From: Moniliophthora roreri
Lineage: Eukaryota > Basidiomycota > Agaricomycetes > Agaricales > Marasmiaceae
Assembly (NCBI GenBank): GCA_001466705.2
Contig: LATX02000211.1
Coordinates: 1,798,001-1,862,000 of the forward strand
Direction: 5' to 3'
DNA: 64,000 nucleotides
Shown: positions 48,595 to 58,654 of the stretch, piece after piece
How the letters are laid out: every line of letters begins with the position of its first letter
Numbering within the stretch: position 1 is the first letter of the stretch
Program-made: the position numbers and the translations under genes
The notes under the pieces: model-generated
Told to the model about the DNA's origin: nothing
Database searches by the model: none
The model's input: the letters and a program-made list of their open reading frames with translations, nothing else

Positions 48595-49446
48595 ATGTTC
48601 ACCAAACAACTCGCCACTTTCCTCATCGTTCTCTTTTGCGGCCTCTCCGTCATCGCTGCCGCCGGTGACGAATGTTCTTCCGTTTCAAAGACACATATTG
48701 GCGAGAAGCAACAGGTGTTGTTTGAAACCAAGAACTGTGGAGGCCAGGCCAGTTCTCTCGATGATTCAAAGGTTGCAGTGAACGGCAAAAATTCCGAATC
48801 GAGGAATGTCTGTGGTGCCCAGTGTAAATTCCTCATTTCCTTCTGCTCGTCAAACTACTGATCTGATGTCTACAGGCGATACCGTATGTTACACTACTAA
48901 CAAACCACCATACTATATACCCAGCGACTGTCAAGTCATCTACGACGCTATTTGGTACGAATCTCAGAGGAACGGTAAATATACTTTTCCCGCTTGCGGT
49001 AGGTTCCAGGCTTACCTGACTATTTGCAGTGAAGGGCCATGAATTCACTATTAGAAAGGTGAGCACCTACGTTGCTTACTCTGCAGGCTTGTCTCTCATT
49101 TATCTCATCATTCCAGGGCCACACAGTATCTATGTCCTATTCGACCTGTAAAGTCTCTTTTGTCAATGAAGGGAAGGACCTTGACCTGGTGTACTGTCGC
49201 AACGATTGGGTGGGTTAACATTTTCTCATTGCCACCAATCACCACCACTAAGACTTGCGATATCCGTAGGGTGCTGTTATCAAGTTCATTGCTACCAGTG
49301 GCACCTGCCCACTTGGAGGAAAGTGTGTCGCCCAAGATAAGAGCTGGACTATCGTGTAAGTGTCCCAAGTGAGATTCATCCCAATCTCTTTCCACTAACA
49401 ATAAATGCGCAGCGCTATTGGCGTTAAACCCATTCAGGGTAACTGA
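48595..49446 (+). CDS. Small cysteine-rich secreted protein
   Basis: Six exons (48,595-48,823, 48,876-48,974, 49,030-49,058, 49,117-49,209, 49,270-49,355, 49,413-49,446) give 189 aa. A clear signal peptide (MFTKQLATFLIVLFCGLSVI, then AAAG) precedes about a dozen cysteines, including 'VCGAQCGDTVC', 'CPLGGKC' and others spaced for disulfides. I do not recognise a family. Size, Cys content and the strong TATA fit the small secreted/effector-like proteins of Agaricomycetes, but no function can be assigned. Confidence 0.75.
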
Positions 49447-50163
49447 ACAAGGGGACTTTATCCTTCATAGGGGTGTGAAGCGTTCGTTGCGCTCATGTTT
49501 GGAGGCTTTCACTCTCACAGCTATCCTCCTTCAAATCTTCACCCACTCGTAAATATCATGGACTTTGTTATGACTTGTACATAATATACTTTGGTCTGAT
49601 CTTCCTGCGTGTCTTTGTGCATCTGATTTGATGAATGAACTACGAAGAATTCGCCCCACGCCCCGATCGGGTACTTGCTCACTTAGCCACAATTCAGGCT
49701 ATCTTCCAATCCCTTGCATCGCTCAAGAGTCCTATATATCGACATGTGTTTGACTGCAACACTCTTCCACTGCGTTTGTCGGGTGTCAGAGACATCAGGC
49801 GAGGATATTGTGGGAATGAAAATCGTCAATGTAGCCGTGGTCGTGCAGGCGATGTATGTACTTTGTTGAGCTCGACTTTCTCCCTCGCGAGGCGGGCCTG
49901 TGTGTTCGTAAGGCAAGTGATTCGACAATCGAGCCTGCGAAGGCCTTAGCCGGGCGAAGGCAGAAGCGAACCTAGTTTCGAGATTCTCGGGCAGTTCCAG
50001 GAACAGACTATGCCGCTACAATACCAAGGGATATTCAATATACGCCTTACAATATCCGGATTCAAAAAACGTATAGAATCGAGATGGAAAGAAAGCATGA
50101 ATTGTGCATCAATGGTGTACATATGCCTATTGCATGATATAACAAACAAGTAGAGTTGTAACT
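49447..50163. other. Convergent spacer
   Basis: 3' regions of the secreted-protein gene (plus) and eS25 (minus). Short frames only; nothing supportable. Confidence 0.4.
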
Positions 50164-50655
50164 CTAATCCGACGCTGCTGTTGCCCGAGCTACATTCAAA
50201 TCGTATCAGCACTGCCAAACTCAAAACCAAACGACGACACTCACTGTAGATCAACTGACTCGAATGATGCACAATCTTCTTAATCTGACCCTCCTTCTCC
50301 AAATGCCTGATTGCAACTCGTGCGAGCGAACCGTTGATTTTCAGTCTTTCAATAAGGATAGACTGGGAGATGAATCGGAAGGTGGGGACTTCCTTGAGGA
50401 TACGGTCGTAGGTGGCCTTGTCCAATGAAACAATGTGCTGGGCCTTGTCCTTGACTTTGCCCTTGGACCACTTCTTCTTTTTGGCTGCTTTTCCGCCGCC
50501 GGACGGCGCTGCTGCTTTTGCTTTGGCCTATAAAGGTACATCCAATCGTCAGTATGCAAATCCAACGCGGAAAGAGCAAAGCGAAGACAAAAATAAGGCA
50601 TTAAAGCATCCTAGAGGCATTCCGAGTCAAAACGAGGACATTTGGGACTCACCAT
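50164..50655 (-). CDS. RPS25: Small ribosomal subunit protein eS25
   Basis: Three exons: 50,655-50,653 (the ATG alone), 50,527-50,245 and 50,189-50,164, giving 103 aa. The N-terminus '[19 protein letters not shown]' is the usual basic tail. 'WSKGKVKDK', '[15 protein letters not shown]', '[19 protein letters not shown]' and '[16 protein letters not shown]' are diagnostic eS25 blocks. It is part of the 40S subunit head and contributes to IRES-type initiation in other eukaryotes. The first exon consists of just the start codon, with a 125-nt intron directly after it. Confidence 0.95.
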
Positions 50656-50809
50656 GGGGGTTTGACGACCGTCGATACGATGGACGCTCTGCGATGCAAA
50701 GACGAGGAGACCTGGGCTGTCCTTCGGCGATTACCGAGTTTCCCACGGGCAATTCCACGTCACAACCCTCTATCACACGGGCGCCTATTTGGTACGCTGG
50801 CAGCTAAGG
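50656..50809. promoter_or_regulatory. Shared divergent promoter (eS25 / glucosidase II beta)
   Basis: Only 154 bp separate the start codons of two housekeeping genes on opposite strands, so both must initiate in this interval. No TATA box is seen. Confidence 0.5.
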
Positions 50810-52597
50810 ATGTTACCACTACTCCCAATTATCCTCCTCGCCACGTCTGCCCAAGCGTCGGCACACGTCCTCGGCGTCCCACCGTCTCAACAAAATCAAT
50901 ACCTCCCCACTGCACAAAACACCTTTAAATGCCTCGACGGTTCCAAGGAGATACCGTACACCTACCTCAACGACGATTCATGCGACTGTCCTGATGGGTC
51001 CGACGAGCCTGGTACCTCTGCCTGTCCCAACTCCACCTTTTACTGTCGAAACTCTGGACATATCGGCAGCCGTATCCCTTCGACACGCGTCAACGACGGC
51101 CTATGTGAGGCAGAGTGCTGTGACGGTTCAGACGAGAAGCCTGGTGTGTGTCCGGATGTATGTAAGGAGATTGGGGAGGCGTATAGGAAAAAACGGGAAG
51201 CCGAGTTTAAGATTCGGAGAACCGTATGTCTCTCCTCACTTCGCATACCAACTGACTGACAGAGCTTGCGTAGGGCGCGAAAATCCGTTCAACATACATA
51301 ACCTACGCACAGAAAGAATCCAAGCGCCTCTCTTCCCTGCTCACCACTCTCACCGCTGAGATTGCTGTCCGAGAAAAGGAAGTTGCACGTCTTCGCGAGA
51401 TTGCCGAACATTCCGCCCGATTATCAGCTGAGGCGCTAGAGCACAAGAAGGAAAGCCCACTTTATCTATCCTTGGTGGACCACGCGAGTGCGTTGAAACA
51501 GTTGGTGGAGCGAGAGAAGAAGCTACGTGAGCGGCAATCGCAGCTCGAACAGATTCTCGACTCGTTGAGGACAAGTTACAATCCCAACTACCAAGATATG
51601 GGTGTCCTCGAAGCCGTTCGTGGATGGGAGGAGTTGGCGGGCCTACCTCACATCAACGACGTCGGCAAAGACTCTGCTGCCGCTTCTGAAGTCGTCAAGA
51701 AAGACGACACACCTGCTTCCACCGACGAGGAATCAGAAGAATGGACAGAAGAAGACATAAAAGACATCCTCGAATCAACGGATTACGTTCAACTTCTCCT
51801 AGAGCATGACGAACACGTTCGGTCGCCTATCCCTGGGTCTATGTGTACGTGCTTCTATCCATGCTTCTTACTCTTATTAACCCAAACGTAGTGTTCGACG
51901 TAACTCAATACCTTCCCGACTCGATACTCCCCGCATACGAAGAATTCAAATCATCCTTCGTAGATCTCCTCGCAACATTCGGCATCATCTCTCCCCCTTC
52001 TACCTCGGATTCAGTTGCAGACCAAGCTAAATCAAAGGCACTCACCGAGGCCGAGAACGCATTGAACAACGTGCTGAGGCAAAAAGAGGACGCAGAAACC
52101 GACTTGGCCGAAATCTTCGATATTCACGGGTTCGGAAAGGACGGCGAGTGGAAGAAACTCGATGGGCTTTGTTTGGATACAGAGAGTGGCGATTACATCT
52201 ACGAAGTGTGTTTGTTTGAAGAGGCGAAGCAGAAACCTGGACCTGGGAAGGGCGGATCTACGTTCTCTTTAGGAAAGTTTGCATCCTGGCATCCTACAGC
52301 TGAGCCGGGAACGCAGGCATATTACGAGCGACAGGTGTATAATAAAGGAGCGAGGTGCTGGAATGGGCCGGAGAGGAATGTTGTGGTAAGTCTCTCGCTA
52401 CCCTCTCCTCAGTTGAATGTAGAACACTCAGACTAACGACGCATGCACAGCTCACTCTCAAATGTGGAACGGAGAACAAGCTACTCTCAGTCGTAGAGCT
52501 AGAAAAGTGTGAGTATGGATTCGAGGTCGAGACACCTGCATTATGTTTGCCTGTATCTGAGGAAGAGGAGAAGGAAGGCTATAGGGAAGAGCTGTAA
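50810..52597 (+). CDS. GTB1: Glucosidase II beta subunit (PRKCSH-like)
   Basis: Exons 50,810-51,223, 51,274-51,844, 51,892-52,385 and 52,451-52,597 give 541 aa. I start at the ATG at 50,810 because it yields a signal peptide (MLPLLPIILLATSAQA); the frame is open upstream without an ATG. Two LDL-receptor-A-like modules follow ('DDSCDCPDGSDEPGTSAC', 'GLCEAECCDGSDE'), then a long charged coiled coil, a Glu-rich stretch ('STDEESEEWTEEDIKD') and a C-terminal MRH lectin domain (CLDTESGDYIYEVC...CWNGPERNV...LKCGTENKL). With the catalytic alpha subunit it trims glucose from N-glycans in the ER. It ends YREEL rather than a textbook HDEL. Confidence 0.95.
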
Positions 52598-52876
52598 TTG
52601 GGCGATGTAAGTGAAGGCGGGAGGTGCAATAGACAATGTGACCAACGTCGAAACTTGCATTTGGAAAACTCGTATCGTCGGTAGACTTTCGGTCTACGGG
52701 ACCTCCCGCAACTCTGCTTGCTGTGACTTGGATCAACCACTTCTCAGTGCTAGTTAAAAGTTTGCCTTTTAAGGAGTTAAGGAGTCCAAGTGAGCGCCTT
52801 GGGCGCCTCAGCCTTTTCTCCCACGGCCTCTCCTGATTCTCTTTGACCTCTCTCGCACTCTCGCACTTCATCCAGA

Positions 52877-54285
52877 ATGTCCTCTCCTCAGCCACAATCT
52901 TCTCTAGAAGAGATCGCCATACTCGTCAAGGAACGCGAAGTACGGTATAATTACAACTCTGAAACTCAATTCGCCGTGGTCCCTCTCCTTGACAATGCCG
53001 ACCATCACGACGAACCCTTTGAAAGGGACATGAACGGTCGGGTCGCCTACATCATGCTATATACTCTTCGATATCTGGCACTTGAGGCTTCGAACGAAGA
53101 CCTGAAAGACATCTTCGGCGCCACTCTAACAAAGTGGGGAGGTCGGAAGGGCGGAGTGAAAGAACGTCTCCAAGATGAGCGAGAATGGGTGAATAGCCGT
53201 TGGAACGAACGATGTGTACAGGAAAGCGTCGCAAAGGTTCGGCGTGAGTTGGCGACTTTGAAGATCTGTGCTCTCAGCTTTGATGCGTACGACCGCCTTT
53301 TGGCGAAGAATCGGGAGGCTAGCGTAAAGGAGGTCAGGACCCAGGGTGTTGGAGAGGAAACTGAGTCGCAGGGAGGCAGAGGTGGAGAAGAGCCCGAATC
53401 CCTTGAGGATGCCTCTCAAGATCAGTGCTCCGCATTCCATTATAGGAGCGCGGCTTACAAAGATGTAATCTTCGTCTCGCCTCTACTTCAAGTCATGGAA
53501 AAGGCGGCCCTCGGGAAGGCTAACGACGACGCGAGGAAACAGCAATCCATTGAGGCATTGGACGTGTATGTCTCTAAGACTGTCGTTCACGAATCTATCA
53601 ATCTTATAGCTACCCTTGTAAGTACCGCAGTTCACCTGCTTCTCATAGCTTTATTGACGGCTCAATCTAGACCCACGAAGACACATACAAGACGCCATTA
53701 CTCGTTCAAGGTTCCTTTGAGGTTCACACACCGACAGAGGAAGCAATCGACGGGTGGGGCGAAGCGGGCGAGTGGTTTGAAGTGTCAAGGCTAGGGGCAT
53801 TTTCAAGTCTTCACGTTGGTATGTCTCGAACCCAAAAGACTCGATTGCTTCTCATCAAAGCAGTTCTACCAAAGCCAGAAGACAAACACGATACATGGAG
53901 ACTCTCCATGACATGCCTTCTCGACGACAAGATGGTCTCGTATCGGGAATTAGATAAAGGAACCCAACGTTTCGCAGCAAATCAAATCCGCATGAGACAG
54001 TTCCGCTTCTTCTTGATGGGAAGGCCTCCCTTATTCAATGAACTCACGACGTCCAACCTTCCTAACAACCTTGCTAACGTTACTCAACTACGGGACTTCG
54101 AGAAGTACGGTGAAGAAAGTTGGAAGCATCCTCTGCAGGGTATTACCCGTCAGTCAAGGATGACGGCTCCAAACTCAAACAGTACTTTACTATCGCCTCG
54201 ACCTTTCAAGAGTTATAACCCCAAAGACCTGACTCCAGAAATGTTTTGGAAGCTCACGTTCGCCCGCCGCTTTTGTCGGAAATAG
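52877..54285 (+). CDS. Conserved-looking protein of unknown function
   Basis: Two exons (52,877-53,617 and 53,671-54,285; intron of 53 nt) give 451 aa. The first half is charged and helical ('YIMLYTLRYLALEASNEDLKDIF', 'EREWVNSRWNERCVQESVAKVRREL'), followed by a Glu/Gly-rich loop. The second half begins 'THEDTYKTPLLVQGSFEVHTP' and has a basic C-terminus ending 'FARRFCRK'. There is no signal peptide or membrane segment. I recognise no family. Codon use and the clean intron say it is a real gene. Confidence 0.65.
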
Positions 54286-56419
54286 ACCCGGAGGGATGCG
54301 TCTGTTTTGGGACTTTTTGCCGTCTGTTCACCTAGAGGTCTTCATTCTTCTCAATACGTTGTACACTACACCTTTGCATTGCTATATTTTTGGCGACGCT
54401 CTTAATACGTATACATAATCTAGATTTGTAGTGTATAGCAAGGTATTCGCCTCTCTTGACTCCGTGTTCACTAGTTCAGAGTTCTCGCACAGCGACAGCG
54501 TCGTGTTAGCTTGACGTTCTCTTCGTGTGTAACGGTCGTGTTCGATGAGAGTAACAAGGGAGCCTCGTAGCTTGTCAAGAATGGCTGTATGGGAAGTTTG
54601 GATTCTGGATATTCACCCGCAGGTTATTGGAACTCTTGTTCGGTAACCTCATATGTTTCTTGCGTGGTAAACTCTGGGAGGTGCTGGAGTTTTCGAACGC
54701 CAGGAAGACAGGTGTTGATGGGGATCTGTTGAGACCTCAGACTTTTTCGTTGAGGGACAGTACGTACCAGTTACTTATATGTAGTTGGTAACATGACAAG
54801 TGTCCCCCAGCCTCCGACCCTCCTGGTTCTGTCATCCCGAGCTTTGCTCTCGATTGGGAGGGTTTCTCCATGAAAGCAGATCTGACAAATTTTTATCCGT
54901 AGCTGCTATGCTCATGAAGAAAAGAGATTTAAGCAATTTGCGCACTCGTGATGGTCCGTGGAAAGAAGGGTTCGACGCGCCGGCAAGAACATGTCACACG
55001 TACAACAGCACCATCAACATCGCCATCGCCATTGATTCTGCCATCCCATCGAAGAGCTGCGCCGAGGCCGCATCCCAAGTACTATAGCCGCTAAGCGTAT
55101 GGAGGCTCTGACGTAACCGTTGAGAATATCCTTATAGGCCATGAACCCAGAAAATACCCATTTCTTCGCCAAAACGACCGTTTGTCAATTCCGATGTTTC
55201 CAATACGGCAAATAGCTGTCGCACGGACGTTGTACGTGGCTCGCGCACCCTTTGGGACAGACTCCGTGTACCAGGATGTTAGGTCACCTTTTGGTTGAGA
55301 ATGAACGACATTATAAAAATGCTGGTAAATCATTATTCATGTATATCTCTTGGCGTGCTGTTACTGATTCGACCTCAGGGTGTCGCTGGGTCGCATTGAA
55401 CCTGGAACAATACACCCTGTTTGCCAGCAGGAGGCTATCTGCTGTCAGTTTCATCGACCATCAGTATCTGGTACAGGTATGGTTTCTTCATGTAATACTT
55501 GATGACCGCTTCTTTCACGAACTCCGCCTTTTCCCTCTGCAAAGGAAGATATCGAGGTCTTCATGAAAATTTTCTAGTTAGGCAACAGCCCTATCCCACC
55601 ACTAAAGGATTGTATACGTCGTATTCGATGAGCAGAGCACTCCTGCACTCAGTCCAGCGTCGCTTTATTGGCATGAATCGTGTGTAACGACATTGATCTA
55701 TTACCCGTGGATTGTTGGCCCGCAGGTTGGTATCAAACATGGGTCTTCGGGCGAACGCATTCTACATGAAGTACGTTCGACTCATCATGTAACCACGCAT
55801 GACTGAGCTCTGCTTTCGGCTGCACGGTTATGTGACAATCGAGTTGGTATCATACCCAGCACAGCTTTACTAACACTGGTACTCGAGCCGTAATGTTCTC
55901 ATGGGGTGTTCTTCGATAACTCCCACATTTTCGCGGCAAACACGGACCCTAACAAATCGCAAATCGAGGCTGAAGGTGACAACTTCTTCAACCCCTTGGA
56001 GGTTTGTTTCGTCTGGGAATCCCATGGTCAAGAGAAAGCGTGGCATTAGGGCTTCCCTACTCTATAATGTTGTGCAAGAATCACCGGCCGGAGTGATATT
56101 TTTAGAGAGCTATCACGATCGGACTGTTTGCATCGAGTAGGTATTTCTGGTGTTACCGCTGCCGGCAAGCTGATTCAACGCTGTTCCCCAAGCTCTGGCT
56201 CTCAGACGGCATCAGGCGCCTACATCGTAATGCTGGGTCGGTGCTCATCACTAGCGCTGCAGGAAACACGATGCCATAAGATGCAGCGGGAGACACAACC
56301 TGGTAAGTGTTCATTCTGGTTCAAAGAGGCATTCCAAGTGATAACTGCAGACCTATCTCCGGTGGCCAACAGGCCAATATACGGTGCCACTCTATTGTTC
56401 CAGGGCACAGATTCTGCGG
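54286..56419. other. Spacer upstream of DyP-C with duplicated fragments
   Basis: Segments near 54,690-55,000 reappear near 59,180-59,430 upstream of DyP-D ('aggaagacaggtgttgat', 'ttcgacgcgccggcaag'), so C and D also arose with their upstream DNA. No intact gene is seen. Confidence 0.45.
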
Positions 56420-56426
56420 TATAAAA
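56420..56426 (+). promoter_or_regulatory. TATA box of DyP-C
   Basis: TATAAAA 97 bp before the ATG. Confidence 0.7.
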
Positions 56427-56516
56427 GGCTGAGCCACCCTCCAGGTTTTGGTACTCAGAACTTTTTTCAACTCTTTCCTTTCCTCGTTCATTCATCTCTG
56501 CAGCTGAGCGTTCAAG

Positions 56517-58654
56517 ATGAGGTTGACTCCTATCTCTGTGGTCATTTCCCTCGTTCTCCAATGCGCATTTGTCACCGCTGGTGCTAGTCGCATTAAACCA
56601 AGGAGGACGACGTCAATCTTGATCAGTACGTCTCGCTCTAACCTCAGCAGTTATTGGGAACAATTCTGACTTGTCCTAGATCCCGATGCCCAACCGGACC
56701 TGCCCAGTGCGAGCGAGGCCAAAGCAGCCTCTCAAAACGTCGGACTTAATCTTGACGATATCCAAGGTGACATCCTGTAAGTCTGCTTCAGTGTTCTACA
56801 AACGGCAGATGATAACAGGAACTGCATTGTGTAGTGTCGGCATGAAGAAGGACAAAGAGTTGTTCTTCTTTTTCGGAATTCAAGATGCCGCAACATTCAA
56901 ATCCAAACTCACCTCTGACATTCACGGTCTCATCACTTCAACTGCCGAGCTTCTCGATGTGGCTCTACAGCCGATCACTGCTGTCAACATCGCGTTCTCC
57001 CAGTCCGGGCTCAAGGCAATTGGCATCAATGACGATTTGAAGGACGCTCTATTCAAGGATGGCCAGTTTGCTGGTGCTTCTGATCTAGGTGACCCCGGGA
57101 CAGGCAACTGGGTCCAAGGCTTCGCGGGAACAAGTGTTCATGGTGTTTTTTTGATCGCCTCGGATACCCAAGCCAACGTCGACGCAGAGCTTGCTGACAT
57201 TCAGAATATTCTCGGGAGTTCTATTGTTGAGATCCATCGTTTGCAAGGCGCCGCTCGTCCTGGAAATGAGAAAGGGCACGAACGTCTGTCCATTCCTCTC
57301 TTGTCACTGATATCTTGTTATTGACGCTCGATGGGTTAGACTTCGGGTTTATGGATGGTATCGGTCAACCTGCCATTCAAGGATTTGTACAGGAGCCTCT
57401 CCCAGGACAGGCAGTAGTCAAGCCCGGCATGATCCTTACCGGCGAAGGCGGCGATTCGACTTCTCGGCCAACTTGGGCTAAGGGAGGCTCTTTCCTTGCC
57501 TTCCGCCAGCTCAAGCAGCGTGTTCCGGAGTTCAATAAATTCCTCGCTGACAACGCTCTCGCCGTACCTGGCTTGACTCAACAAGAAAACATTGATTTAT
57601 TAGGTGCTAGGATGGTTGGAAGGTGGAAGAGTGTAAGTTTCACTCCCTTTTCTCTGATCTATTCACTGATCCCTTTTTTCAAGGGCACTCCTGTTGACCT
57701 CGCACCACTTCGCGACGATCCAATTCTTGCCGCCGACCCTCAGAGAAATAACTTGTTCACCTATGATCATACCGGTGTTGACCCCGGATTTGACATCAGT
57801 AGCAACCAAACATTCTGTCCATTCTCCGCTCACACCAGGAAAACAAGGCCCAGGCTCGATCTAGGTACAAATGAGTTCGCTCCCATTATGCGGGGTGGTA
57901 TACCTTATGGCCCCGAAGGTAGGCTCTGCTCCCAAGGAATCAACGGTTGGAGACTGATGGCTTCGTCAGTCACTGAAGCAGAGGGATCTGCGCAAGCATC
58001 CAGTGACTCACCTGAGCTTGAGCGAGGGCTCGCATTCGGTATGTATTATTACTACCTATGTGGTGAGTCACTGAATGCTACTATTACTAGTTTCCTATCA
58101 GTCGGACATCGGTAAAGGGTTCGCGTTCATTCAACAAACCTGGGCCAACAGCCAAAGGTGCGTCTTTATAATGTCATACATACTGCTATACTCATTCACG
58201 ACCCGACTGGTTCAGTTTCCTCCGTGGTGAGTCTGACTTCTGTTACTGATGAAATTTAATACTTATTACAATCTGTCCCCTAGGAACGTAAGTATCGCTG
58301 CACTTGCATAATATATCCTGCTCATTGACATTTCAACCATGTACTTTTGATTTACAGAGTAAGTCCCTGTCAGCTGTCTTCGCGAGTATGGAGTTGACGG
58401 ATGAATGCCAGGGCGAGGACCCAATCATTGGTTCTGCAAACAACGGCAATCCCCCCGGAGATGCACTTCGTAACGTTACTGGCTTGGATCCCCTTAACTT
58501 CCAGAGGCCTATAGTGGTTAATCCCGGTAAGCACACTTTTCACTTGCACTGATGATAAACTGACAAGGCGCCGTCAGACTTTGTTATCTCTCGTGGAGGA
58601 GAATACTTCTTCTCACCTCCGATCTCTGCGTTACTCACCAACTTGTCTCAATGA
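56517..58654 (+). CDS. DyP-type haem peroxidase C, secreted
   Basis: Exons 56,517-56,625, 56,680-56,776, 56,835-57,283, 57,340-57,632, 57,684-57,918, 57,970-58,038, 58,091-58,157, 58,216-58,226, 58,284-58,287, 58,358 (one base), 58,412-58,526 and 58,578-58,654. They total 1,527 nt, 508 aa. Signal peptide MRLTPISVVISLVLQCAF. FMDG Asp, AHTRKTRPR His and IMRGGIPYGPE Arg are all present. It lacks the intron that A and B have after 'NGFA'. The join FLRG-T-GEDPIIG needs 5 nt between the 11-nt exon and 'ggcgag', supplied only by GAAC plus a lone A between AG and GT sites. The exon-3 donor is an unusual GTCTGT. Confidence 0.9.

Noticed and set aside
50789..50809. Upstream start for glucosidase II beta
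   Set aside because: The codon at 50,789 is TTG; the first ATG at 50,810 gives a proper signal peptide.
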